64,000 nt of DNA. It comes from Thelephora terrestris. Its lineage: Eukaryota > Basidiomycota > Agaricomycetes > Thelephorales > Thelephoraceae. The stretch is taken from assembly GCA_015956445.1 (NCBI GenBank), contig WIUZ02000014.1, positions 984,525 to 1,048,524 of the forward strand, read 5' to 3'. Within the stretch, counting starts at the first letter, position 1, and the number at the start of each line of letters is the position of its first letter. The translations under genes and the position numbers were made by a program. The notes under the pieces were generated by a model. That model was not told the DNA's origin. It saw only the letters and a list, made by a program, of their open reading frames with translations, and did no database searches. Positions 1-11,137 of this stretch are shown piece by piece.

Positions 1-1683
1 CATGACTTGGCAGTTTGACCCTACATTTCTCCCGGCGCTGCCTTTGTGAGATGAAAATACGAGCGTTTCCGCTCTTCTATTCACCTTCACCTAATGTTGG
101 TAATCTAAGACCTTTATCTCAAGTCCTAAACTTTGGCACCCTTGTTCCGTTGACCATTCTAACATTCGAGACATCACCATGGTGCTCAACAGCCCACCAT
201 CCGGGTCTGGCCTTCTCCCACTCCATTCAAAGGTCGACGCCTTCCTCCGATTTGACAGTGCAAGCCCCAATACACTCTTGGAACGGGATGAGAGAGATGT
301 GCCAAGGGTGCACATCCTTGAGAGGGAGAGAGTGGATCCCGCCTCGCTCAGATCGCCGTACCGGCTAGATAACAGTTCCCGCATACACCGATGCGACACA
401 ACCCACCTGAACGTTAACGGCGGTTGGTGTTCTACGGTCGGGATCATGATCGAACATGTGGGTCACACCAATTGCTCGTTTTAGCAGGGGAAACTTGGAG
501 GTGAATTGTCCGGGGAAACTTTGCAAATGCAGGAACGATCCAAATGGGCGCGGGGTCGTTGCGATTGTGAGTGCGCAAACCGTTTGATAACAGAAGCCAC
601 GAAAACACACAACCATGCCTAGAGACTCTGAGAGGCAGGCGATGCGGTATATACCAACGGGGTTCCGGTGACGAGGTTGGCAGGCCGGAACAAATCTACT
701 GGTAGGATTCGTACAATTCTCTTGGGAGGGAGCCAGCACATCCGAGCAGGCTCTTATTGTTGTGGTATTTTAGAATTATCTCGTCGTTTCAAGTCGACCC
801 ACTCCGTTCCGATCCACTCTCGGTAGACCCGATTTGTGTTCACTGTTACTTCGTTACTTCCGCGCCTTATTTTACTTGCAATTGTCATCCTTGTCCTGGC
901 GTAGTTTTTTGTCTCTATGTTTGAGACACGCTCATCTTATCTTCATCCCGCCCTTGTCTTCATTCATTCTATATAAGATGTAGCTGGTAGCACTTCATCT
1001 CCCTCAGTGTTCGCCTTGACACTTCGCGCACTGAGGTCAGTATCACTCATTTTATTTCACACACGACGCACATATTTACTTCTAAATAGCTCGCCTATTT
1101 GCTCGCTCTTTAGCGCAACTCGTGGATTTTCCCTTTCGCTCACTCACACGTCCGGCTCAAGACTTATCTCGACCGCGAATCACCCAGCCGGGGCATCCAA
1201 CTATGCATCATTTGGCTAAGTGGGTCCGTTATCTCTTGCAGCTGGTCACTCGTAGATACGTACCCCAGATTGTTTACGTCCTGTGGAATATTTGGTTCCC
1301 TGGGTGATAGATATGACTACCGAATTTCCAAGAGAGACCACATGAAGACCGGATGGCCCGCAAAGAGCCCCGGAAGTTTCCACAGATGGCTTCGGGCGTC
1401 TCGTGGTTTACGGGCCTCCCGCGATTAAAACGAGCAAAATCATTCGTAACCGACCAAACACTACCTAGTAGCGCGGCGCACGTTAACCCTCTGGATAGTT
1501 GACACGCCCCAACCTCCAGAAACGTGGAGACCGAGCGAATTCTAGAGGGTTGATGCATGCGTATGTGGATGGCGCATGGAATATCCGACAAGACCCTGGC
1601 ACGCACTGGGAGGTTTGCTGATGTCCCCTGCAGTGCGGAATCAAACTTTCGCGAATGATTGATCGTCAACCTCCTCCACCGTG
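1..1683. other. Intergenic region with no recognisable intact gene
   Basis: Several overlapping ORFs of 60-156 codons exist on both strands, but none shows a recognisable domain and none joins across plausible splice sites. The only piece with a possible identity is a short stretch near 1535-1640 that resembles the 3' end of the FAD oxidoreductase gene at 31.8 kb (listed separately). The 200 bp before 1684 may carry the promoter of the kinase gene that follows. Confidence 0.5.
1535..1640 (-). pseudogene. Possible relic of the 3' end of a TDA3-like FAD oxidoreductase gene
   Basis: Read on the minus strand, this stretch resembles the last roughly 100 bases of the oxidoreductase gene that ends at 31797. 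Shared blocks in the same order are AAACCTC(T/C)CAG, ATACGCAT and CATCAACCCTCTAG, the last covering the stop codon, followed by a similar CTCG..CCACGTTTC block. No further upstream homology was found by eye, so this would be a small displaced fragment. The match is short and the call is tentative. Confidence 0.35.
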
Positions 1684-4020
1684 ATGTCCGCATCCACCTC
1701 CCACCAATCCTCCTCTGAACAAACAGTGTCCGACCAACTCTCAATTCAAGGCGTCATCGAGGAAGAGATCGTTGACCAAACTTTCCTTTTCTCCTCCTCC
1801 GAACTTGCCCGCATACTCTCTCCTAAAAAGCCAAAAACAAACGCCGTTCTTTCCGATGGATTCTTCGGCATAGACGATTACGACTGTACGGTGGATGGGT
1901 CGGCTTTTGGCGACGCTCTCGACGATCTCGTTGGACAACTCCCATCCTTCTCCACTATTGGCACCGCTGAGCAAGGAGGCTATAAAAGCTTGGCCAATTT
2001 CCTCACCGAATCCGTCACGGCGTGCTACAATGTCCTCGACAAACGGAACGAGTTCCCAAAACGTCCGGAACGGTGGTATAGCGACCTCGAGTTCGTTGTT
2101 GGAATATCAATGGCGGATGGAACTGAAGATGCAGCCGTACTCAGGGACATCATGGGAGGCAACGGGATATCGAAACTCGATGAACGTCTTTTTTGCAAGC
2201 CACCAGCCGACCAATTTGCCTATCAGACTATGCTGCCCGTCGAGGTGAACAATTGCTGGAGGGCGATGGTCGCCCAGGCGGCTACCTACGCACGTAGTTT
2301 GTTCGGTGCAAACCCAATGCGGGTGTTCGCTCTTATCTTGGGTTTCAATCACGACGACAACCAGCTCAGGTTTCTGGTCTTCCATCGCGGTGGTCTCGCT
2401 GCTTCCCATCCGTACGATCTTACCCAGGAGGACGGGTTGAAAGAGGTGGCCCGTCTTTTTCTCACGTTGGTATCATGGCGTACAGCGGCGGAGGCAGGGT
2501 TTATCGCTTGTGGCAATGAAACCACCCATTTACTCCCCGTGGACAAGGAAGGTGAGCAGCACGTGCGTGCAAAGGTGACACACATCTTCCTCCTTCTTCT
2601 CCCAACGGACGCTCCACCCGCGTGCCCGAAGGCTCCAGAGAAGCAACAACCGAGGCCCGAGCAGACGAAAGGTGGGAGTTCGTCGATTGCGCGATCTTGG
2701 AGTGAGCTGACTACCGGGTAGGTGAACAGATTCAAACTGATCCCGACGCGCCCCTCAAGTGCTTCAGGCCGTTGAATTTCCAGAGTTCGGCTGGCAGCCC
2801 AGTCTTGTCAGATCTGACAGGAACCGTTGTCCTCAAGGCCAGTTGGCCAAGTATTGACCGTCGGAGGAACGAGGCAGACATGCTCAAGGACTGCGGCGAT
2901 CAGTACGGGGTAACGCCCCACGTGTCCTCGTATGAGGTTACGGGTGAACACGGAGAAGCGATCTCAAACATCTTGTTCTTCCCGAAGGAGCATGAAATCA
3001 AAGATCGCCACTGGTCGCTGTTCACTTCCATACCTCCCAAGACGCGAGATATCAGGACGTATCAGCAGTTCATCTCCAACTGCCATGGGAAATCGTTAAC
3101 AACGGCGGAGAACCCTCGTCAACTGTCCCGCGGATTGCGCGACTGCTTATTGGGTGCGCCCCCGCTATGCTTCCGCATCTCCTAGACTGATTAGACTCTC
3201 TTTCAAGGGTGGCTGTCCGTCTACATGCGCGGGTACTTACACATGGATCCTAGCATGGGAAATATTATGTTGGCACCTGTGGGGCATAAGGAGGGGTTCA
3301 AGATCCCGGATGTGTTCCTTGATTGTGTATCTTCGTTGACCGACAGTACGGCGGCGGAGGAGATTAAGGAGCAGTACCGCAAATTGAAGAGCTCGTGGCC
3401 AAGCTGGGGGTTTCAACCAAAGCTTCCGCGGTGATCACCGACGGTGACCTCGCTATTCCCTGGGAAAAGTTCTTGGATTTGGACTGTCGAGCAGTCAAAT
3501 CGGTGAGCGAGTTTTTGATCACCTAGAAGGTAGAGTTTAATGAGGTTTACAGGGTACGCCCGAGTTCATGTCCCGGGTACTCTTAGATGCCACAGGAGAT
3601 TACCTGCATTCACCTGTGGACGACTTGGAGTCTCTGTTCTGGGTTGCGCTCTGGAGCGTGGTTTTTAACGAGAAGAGTGGAGAAAAGTGGGAGGCAGAAC
3701 GGTGGGTAAGGGAAGCCCTCATCGACCACAAAAAGGGTCTTGCCATCGATAGATTTCGTTATCTCGAGATCGATAAAGGGCGCAACGAAGTCACGCAGCG
3801 CTTTCAGGCTGTCATTCGAGATTGGTGGAAGAAGTTGCCACTCCTGCGCGAGCATTGGATTGACCAGGTTTTGGTTGAAAAACCGAGGGTCGCGGACCCC
3901 AAATACTATCTGCCACATTTCCATCGATTTGCCCTGCGAGGTGTCCTGGATGTTTTGGGGGTTCTTCACAAACACTGGGACGGTGAAATTAGCTGGGAGA
4001 GCTGGAGTAGGCCTGAGTAG
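1684..4020 (+). pseudogene. FunK1-type protein kinase-like gene with a frameshift
   Basis: Four exons can be joined in phase: 1684-2717, 2768-3153, 3208-3502 and 3553-4020, with introns of 50, 54 and 50 bp. Together they give about 727 codons. The order of motifs matches the basidiomycete FunK1 kinase family: a segment around RVFALILGFNHD and FHRGGLAASHP, then VVLKASWP (presumed lysine-bearing strand), then the catalytic-loop equivalent LHMDPSMGNIML, then TDGDLAIPWE and GTPEFMS, then YLHSPVDDLESLFW. In the catalytic loop the usual HRD reads HMD, with Asp kept. Inside exon 3, near 3378-3382, the reading frame must shift by one base to continue from EEIKEQYR to EELVAKLGVS, and no splice pair can absorb it. 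The first ATG is at 1684. The call is a recent pseudogene or a one-base sequence error; other exons are intact. FunK1 kinases are known as a large expanded family of unclear substrate. Confidence 0.8.
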
Positions 4021-4884
4021 ATACACTGCTTGTGACGCTAGAGCCTATCCGAGTTTGAGTTAAAGACAGACAAATGTGATATTTGAATCCGTTGCGGATG
4101 CAAATGCCGAGGAAGGCGTGCCGCTCCCCGATGATACGTTTCAAGGAAATATCATGGGCACGCTTTTTCAAATTTGGCTGGTGAAACCGAGCGCTCGCTC
4201 GGTAGGACGCGTAGCGGCCAAGGAACCGCTCAATGGGAAGGTGGGATCCTGGTCCGCGATCGCTACTGCAGAAAAACTATATCCGGTAGTGACTAAGGTA
4301 CACCGACGGGGGGAGGGGGGGTGGGAGGGAACAAAAAATCAAATTGGTAGGCCAATGGAGAAATGTATGAGAGCTGATGACGGCCACTACGAGTGACTGG
4401 GAGGTGAGCAAAGGAGAACAAGAGGGCAAGTGTACTTTACTAGTAGCTAAGTCAAGGATTTGTAATCTCCACTGTGATCCAACGCATTCCACACTTAGCC
4501 ACGACATGATCCGACTGACTTCAAAGGTTTATTAATAGCAAGCGTAGGATTCGCGGGGCCCCGATGCCCCCAGATGAATAAAACGGGGGGTAAGGTAGGG
4601 CAAGGTTCACCGACTGTCGTTGCGGCATTTCGGAATGACGCGAGTCGTATGCATCAAGACAATTCTCGGCAGTCAGAAGGACGTCCAGAATTCAAATCGC
4701 CTCGTTGTGGCAGAAAAACTTTGAGATGACTTGCCCGGCAACTTTCAACGTCCTAAGTACGTGACCGCCAGGCCTGGCAGAGGCGGTGATTTCCCACCTT
4801 ACAAGATGGTTCCGTTCGATGTTCCGTATTACTGCTTCAAGAAGTCCGGGTTGTACAGTAGCAAAGAGCTCGCGAGAATAAAAA
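4021..4884. other. Intergenic region between convergent genes
   Basis: This is the shared 3' flank of the kinase-like gene (plus strand) and the PIF1 helicase gene (minus strand). It contains a G-rich tract near 4308-4325 and short unsupported ORFs. I see no gene, repeat or RNA here. Confidence 0.5.
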
Positions 4885-7050
4885 TTAACATTCAGCACCT
4901 TTCGCGTCTTGTTCTGCCTGCAGCTGCAATGTCCGATGCCAGTCGATGACTTTCGCGTGTGCTTTTACCTGGCAGGGTTCGTCAAACACGCTCCACCGGT
5001 AGTCTCCACAGCAATGAAAAAGCGGCTTACCTTCATCGGATTGAAATGAGTGACTTGCAAGCCCTCTAATGCGGATGCCCGTGACAAAGCCACGTAACTT
5101 TGGCCTTGTGATCCAAAGTCAGTCGGTGCCTTCACAAGAAAGCCAAGGAGGGAGATCTCACCCTTCTCAAAAACTTTGGCAAGATCGATCTTCACGTACT
5201 GGAGGGTCTGGCCTTGGCTTTTATGTATTGACATCGCCCAGGCGAGGACTAATGGAATCTACAGTACATAGTCAGCACACATGATCTCGGACTCGGTCAC
5301 AATGGAGGCACTCCACCTGAACACGCCTAGCAGCGACGGTCCCATCATTCTCCTCGACCTTAAACTCGTCCCTCCCCACAAGCACAACCTCCTTACCCAA
5401 CGGGGTCCGAAACTCCACCAGAGGGAACGTCTCATTGGACTCCGGTGGGCTGCTCTTCGACCTCGGTTTCACATCATGATTCTCGTTCTCCCTCTCCGCC
5501 ACCTTCCGTTCTACCGGTGTTTTCCCGTCATCCCCAAGCAACACCCTCCTGATGAACCCATTCCCGCCTTTAGAGGATATCTCTCCCCCGGATCCGCAAA
5601 CTTCAGAGACCATGTAAAACCCCAGTACCTTGCCGATGGACCCGTTGACGAGGTTCTCATCCACGTTCTTGATAAGCATGACCTGAGCGTCGACTTTGAT
5701 CTCCAGAACGCGTTGAACAACCATGTTCTTCAAGATCGTCGCCCTGCGCTCCTCGGTTGCCGACCCGGTGTCCCGTGATTCATATATTTGTGATTCTGTC
5801 TTCAGCGCGTCCAACCTCATCTTGTTCGCGTTTTCAACTTCGTTCCTTAGCGGAAATAACTCTGTTGGGACGATTCCGTCGATTGCCGGAAGAGGTCTTC
5901 TTAGGTTGTTGAACGTCGCAACCGCAGTCTGCGAAGCCACACCCATCCTGAGGGAGTTTAGGAGGTCGACAAACTCTGGGGCAGCATATGAGGGACTCGA
6001 AGAAGGCTAAAGGAGAAACGTTGACGGACTGTGATCTTTTTGCCGAAATACATGTGTGAGGGTAACCGTATGCTCGATTGACTTCTTCCACTCCGCACTT
6101 TCGAAGGCGAAGAACGGTTCGGCGTTGCCTTTAGTGATCGGGGGCAATTGAAAAAAGTCCCCTGTAACGACCAACTGTCGAGTATATGCGTTGAGTCTAC
6201 ACCACAGTTCCGAGGACGGTCGTAGAACGCGCCTGTATGCCGCCAAACGGCCGTTCCGTATTCTTCCGCAGACTTTGGGCAATCGAAGACAGGGTGTCAA
6301 ATAAATGCCCATCCACCATGGAAACTATACTCCGGGTCATTCATACGTTGTCGGGCAGAATCGGGAGTTGAGCCGCTCACCCTCATCGATGACCAACACT
6401 TTAGTTGTTTTCCACCGATTTAACGCCGGTTTACACGTCCGTATGCACCTGATCTGCTTATCGAGATCGGTTTGTCCTGGCGTGACCGCTCCCCAAGAAT
6501 GGATAGTCATCCCTGCCGAGCATGATGCAACCGAGTCAGAGTGCCGATCCACACGAGGTCACCGATGCCGTAAAAGGCTCGAATAGCCTGAGTAGGGAGA
6601 GTAACACACCGCCAATATTTGAAGCAGCCATTCCGGTGCTAGCTGTGACGGAAATCACAGCAGGTTTCTTTGCGTGTTTCTTTCTTAGGGCGGAGATAAT
6701 AGCCCGGAGCAGCAGTGATTTTCCGGTCCCTGGTCAACCAAAAACACAGAATCAACGACAGAAAACTGGGTGGTGGCGTGACTGTGGATGAATCGCGTAC
6801 CTGCAGCTCCAGTGAAAAAGACATTCTTCCCTTCGTCCACCACCATCTCCAACACCCTCTTCTGTTCGTCATTAAGCGGAACCGGTCGACTTTCGCCCTC
6901 TTTCGGGCTCGAAGATACGTGGTACAGTGGTGGGAAATAGCTGCTGATCTTCTTTGACTGTTTCGTTGGCCTGTTGGAATCACTCGCATCCGATTTGCGC
7001 TTCTTTGAGGACGAAGGCTTCGACGCCTTGGATTGTGGCGTCGCGGGCAT
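4885..7050 (-). CDS. PIF1: PIF1-family ATP-dependent DNA helicase
   Basis: Eight exons join in frame: 6801-7050, 6610-6729, 6381-6512, 6233-6324, 6030-6174, 5317-5975, 5031-5258 and 4885-4968, giving 569 residues. Visible helicase motifs are Walker A GAAGTGKS (residues 81-88, split by intron 1), GMTIHSWGA, Walker B VIDEVSMVDG, motif [14 protein letters not shown], and the late motifs SIHKSQGQT and [15 protein letters not shown]. The first 60 residues are basic and low-complexity, with SKKRKS as a possible nuclear signal. Intron 4 (6175-6232) appears to use a GC donor. PIF1 enzymes are 5'-3' superfamily 1B helicases acting on G-quadruplexes, telomeres, replication forks and mitochondrial DNA. 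The length fits a compact cellular PIF1 rather than a Helitron Rep-helicase, and no Rep domain lies nearby. All exon phases agree, so the gene looks intact. Confidence 0.92.
6175..6232 (-). other. GC-AG intron in the PIF1 gene
   Basis: On the minus strand the exon ends ...GGCATACAG and the next base pair is GC, not GT. The acceptor is ..CGACAG before TTGGTCGTTACAGG. Joining here gives [17 protein letters not shown] in frame, which fits the PIF1 family; the unspliced reading does not. The donor GCGCGT is weaker than the usual GC-donor consensus. Confidence 0.65.
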
Positions 7051-9956
7051 GTCGGAATGCCCTTAGGTTAGGCAGGTTGTGGACGCGAAGGGGAGGGCAA
7101 GCGCCCGCTCGGGATATCGGTTAGTGGGTCCAGCGTAACTTTGGGGCAGAGTGGAGGATGTCGCGAGTCGCCTGATTTGAGTCACACCCGGTTGAACTTG
7201 ATGCACGTGACAGACACGCTCCCAACCCTGTTTAAAATTTTTTTCTGGCCGTGCACGCAGAAACCACTCGTGTTTCCGAAACAGTCCCGGGCATTCCTCA
7301 CGTATTTCGCGACCCGTCTAACTCGGCCCCTACATCGCTATGCTTGATAGCACTGCTCACAATCGAATGTAAACGACGCGATCAAGGTACCGCGAACGGA
7401 GGGCGTGGATTCTTTACCAAGTTTACCTCGTGTAGGTAGAACTGTGACTGCACATCGCAGGGGCCTCACCCATCCTCCATCTTTCTGATGGTGCAGATTT
7501 GCTTGCGCTCATATTTCTGAGGGGAACTCCGGAAGGAGCAATAACAAGACACGTTCAAGTGAGCACGTCTTTCGAGGCCAGGCTTGGGCCAGGCTGCATG
7601 GTTCGGGCCCCCAAGATCAAGGGACCAGTCACTGACACTCAACAGGCAATCGGTGATTTTGATCGAACGAGATGATAGTAGACATCAATCGCACCATCGG
7701 ACCCGTCTCATAGGTAAAGGCAAAAAATCTGCCACACCTGACCGAGGGCCTCGGAGTAACCGTCTGTCATGTGTCCCACACTCGTGCGTGATGAATGAAC
7801 CCTGGTGACATCCACGTTCAGCAGAAGGCCATGTAAGGCAGCCGAAACGACATTTCCGGCATACCACAGCACGTCAACCTTACATGGACGAGTGCTCGTG
7901 CATCAACAACGGATTACAGGGTGAGCACCTTCTCGGGCAGTTTCTGGGAAGGTATCACTGTAAGTGCGGCTCGGCCACTGCATCTCGGGGATAACCTCAG
8001 CTACAATGGACACTGTTCGTTCATATATTCTCAATTGGAGACATTTTATTTTGACGACCCCGGTTTTGTTTCGCCCACGCTTGAGCTTCCTTTTTGTCAG
8101 GCAAGACCCCAATTAAGGCGATGAAAAGCGAACTCCGACGTGGGAGTGACGGGGCGAGCTTAAGGCTTTGAAGCTGGTGTAGGGACAGTCGTGGACCAGT
8201 CAGACCGCGCGTGTATGACTTTAATGTCGTAGTTATGCATTTGATTTTAATTTCGGCACTCCCAAAATCATTGGAGGCAAGAGACCCTGATCGTGGATAA
8301 TCAAACAGGGCACCTCTCACTTCCTGCTGTGCAGATAACGCTAGTGGCAGCTTACAAATACCAAGTTTTTCCTCAACTTGGACCTGGAGTTGCTTGGGGA
8401 TAATATCAACATAGCTAGTTTGATCAACCTGGAGGTCGACTTAATGGACAGACACTGAGAATACACACGCGGACAGTAATTGCCAAGCACCGCTCCTCAG
8501 CGGTTCGCCCAAGATATGAAGGATGATGCTGCCACGGTTATCCATTCACCCCTCGTTTCTGCCGTGGTTGGAGTGCATACATCAGCCTTGAGGCAGTCAC
8601 CTGGAAGAGCGCCTCTCTCTTATCAGTTAGTGAGGTTGAGATGAAATCTGATGGGATGGGCTTACTTGAAACCTATCGCAGGAACCCATGTCGCCAGCGG
8701 TGTCGCCTGCCTTTCCGCCAAGTTGCAACACGCAGTGATGAGGGATTTGAAGACGATGGAGCAACCCAACGGGAGGATTCGCGAATGTGATGTCGAGAAT
8801 GGAAGCAGTGCTGCCATATATTACAGGCGAACTTTTGGTGGTGACAGGTATACTGCACCAAGCTCCATTCATGAAAGTAGAGAGGGAAGGACCGCCAGTC
8901 GAACCGGAGCAATCTACCGCGGCGCGCCACCGATATGAAATTCTCGCGCGGAATTTTGGACTTTTGGGGGCGCGACAGCCGTGGAAGGGGGTCGGAGCCA
9001 AGCGCTCAGGTGCAATCCCCGCGCGAGGGAGCCTAGCCGGCGGGAGATGAGATGAAGATCCGGAAGACATACGCCATCGCACCACTAAGCGAATCCGTGC
9101 GGGAGTTTCCTGGTGGCCGAACGCCCTGGGTGACCTGGGAACATTACAAAGGGGGGCATTCAATCTAGACAAGTCAGGATATTTTCCACTCGACTGCGGA
9201 CAAAGGACGGGCGCGGATGGTTAGAATGGTGCAGTTGAGTTGGCTACAAAATGGTAGGGATGGGAACAACAAGTTTATGTTCAGATGTCGGCGTCCGGCT
9301 CTCAAGCAATAGTTGCCCAAGCTTGGCCGATCGCTTGCTTGAGTAAGCTGACGGACACCACGGGACGGAGACACAGAGCAGGGAAAACGTCAGGGTGAAT
9401 CCAGTCGCGGTGAAGCAACCTAGCAACAAGGAAGGATGGGCTGATATGATCCCAGAGTACGCGAGACCGCTCCGCGGGTGCGTCTGGCACACAGCCAACT
9501 GCTTGGTATGCGGGCCGCCGTGTGTTTGTCATCGTGTCCAGCCACCGATACATAGGTCTTCTTCACCTCTAGATCCCGCATTACCTGGAGATATCTGGGG
9601 CGCTGCTGGAGACGGGGATTTGATCTTACACGTGCCGTCGAGGCTGTTTCGTCGGGATGATCCTAAACCCAGGTCAACTCTTTCGCGTCCAAATTGTTGG
9701 CTGCGTAGTAGAGGTGTCAAGATTGGAGCTCGAAGCCGCAGGTTTCCATGAATAAGACGCTTAAAAAGCTGAAAGCAGCACTTTCTCCTGGCAGACGTCA
9801 ACCAAGGAAGTCTAACCAGGACGGTGGCGAGGAGGCACGTGGTGCGGATCTCCAATTGTGAGCTCGGGTTTCTTTTTGTTTCCGTCTGCTTCCAGGAACT
9901 CAAATCGCCTTCCCATCCAACCACCCCGGTATCTTAGCTGGACCAGGCCCGAGAAG
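7051..9956. other. About 2.9 kb without a recognisable gene
   Basis: ORFs of up to 181 codons occur on both strands (for example minus 8627-9172, opposite plus-strand ORFs in the same interval), but none has a known domain, none is linked to others by consistent splice sites, and sense and antisense readings are equally open. The last few hundred bases may hold the promoter of the small gene starting near 9957. Confidence 0.45.
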
Positions 9957-10791
9957 ATGTCGAACAAGGTCGAGAGAGGTCCCTACAACGCGAGTGGTAC
10001 ACCGCCAAAGCTAGTCGTTTGTCATTAATCTTCCTCACCCTGTTATTGACCCATCGAATGCAGATATATCAACGATTTCTCGAAAGCTCTTGCTAGCGAA
10101 GTTCGGATCCTTCTGGACGAGGTTGGAAAGCTCAGGGATGAAAGGAGGGCCCTACAATAGTGAGCCGAACGCATCCTATCTACGCTTGAACGTGAATCCG
10201 ATGACCACATTCTTCAGTGAGATTGCCGAACTTATGAGTGTGAAGTCTAAACACGGCGCAGGAGGCGAGTACACTCCTAATTGGGCACCCCAGGTGCGAT
10301 GATTCGAGGTTTTTGTTTGGCCATTGTGTCTTATTCACATGTTGTGAAAGCACGAAGCTCCCCCGATGCCGGAACTACCGCCACCCCCACCGGTCGAAGA
10401 GGGACTTCCGCAACAAGCGAAACCTGGTTGGCGCACTGTACATAAACGGCCTGAGAGGAAACGCAAGCAGATTACAGCGGCCACCCCCGCACCACAGCCC
10501 GCGCCACAGCTGGCTTCCCCGCCGGTCAAGCCAGAGACGCCTGCGTGGGCTCAGTGGAGACGTACGTGATCCCTCCGCAATTCGGATAGTTGCATTCTCA
10601 TGCAATATTGTCGGTGTCCGCAGCCGATCACCTTGTGTCGCCTGTACCTCGCCAGGCAACGCCGACCATGCCTCCTCGAGAGGTCGTACCCCCTCGCATG
10701 GGACTTTTCGGTGAGTAGCAGGCGTGGTTAAAGGGAGTGCTCGTCTCACGTGGTATTGTCCATAGGTCCACCATCACCCCCACTTAAGTAG
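9957..10791 (+). CDS. Small coiled-coil and proline-rich protein, function unknown
   Basis: Five downstream exons join well: 10064-10159, 10218-10293, 10351-10561, 10624-10710 and 10766-10791, ending in a TAG stop. They encode a helical segment (YINDFSKALASEV.., LLDEVGKLRDERRALQ, YEIAELMSVKSKHGAGGEYTPNW) followed by a proline-rich, basic tail ending GPPSPPLK. The helix has heptad-like leucine spacing and is likely a coiled coil. A likely first exon begins with the ATG at 9957 and reads MSNKVERGPYNA. The obvious donors after it (GTGGTA or GTACAC) leave the wrong phase for exon 2 by one base, so the first junction is unresolved: a missed start, a non-standard donor or a lesion. I do not recognise a named family. 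Confidence 0.6.
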
Positions 10792-11137
10792 GATATCCAG
10801 AGATGTTAGCGTAGACTGTAGTATGATCTTCCTTTTCTTTGCTGAATTTTTCGAGATTTATGGAGAATGAATGCGGACTGAGATTGAACCAGACCGAATC
10901 GGTTTGCACCAGCTAGTCGAACGGTTTTGGCGTGTATGATACATAAACTGAGTATGTACAAGAGCGAAAGACGATTGATGGCCGCTCGCACAAGAGCCTG
11001 TCCCAAGGAGGACACAGGCCAAGAATTCATACTTATACGAACGTTCGCATTTCCAACTCTCCCTTCCCTTTCTCCTTTATATGCCTTCGCTCTTTTCTAT
11101 TCCGATACAACCCTTTCCCCGCTAACGAAACATCGCT

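Noticed and set aside
4885-7050. PIF1 gene as evidence of a Helitron transposon
   Set aside because: The protein is a compact 569-residue helicase with no Rep/HUH motif near it, and no Helitron ends were noticed.
8627-9172. Minus-strand ORF of 181 codons
   Set aside because: Both strands are equally open here, composition is low-complexity, there is no recognisable motif and no splice partners were found.
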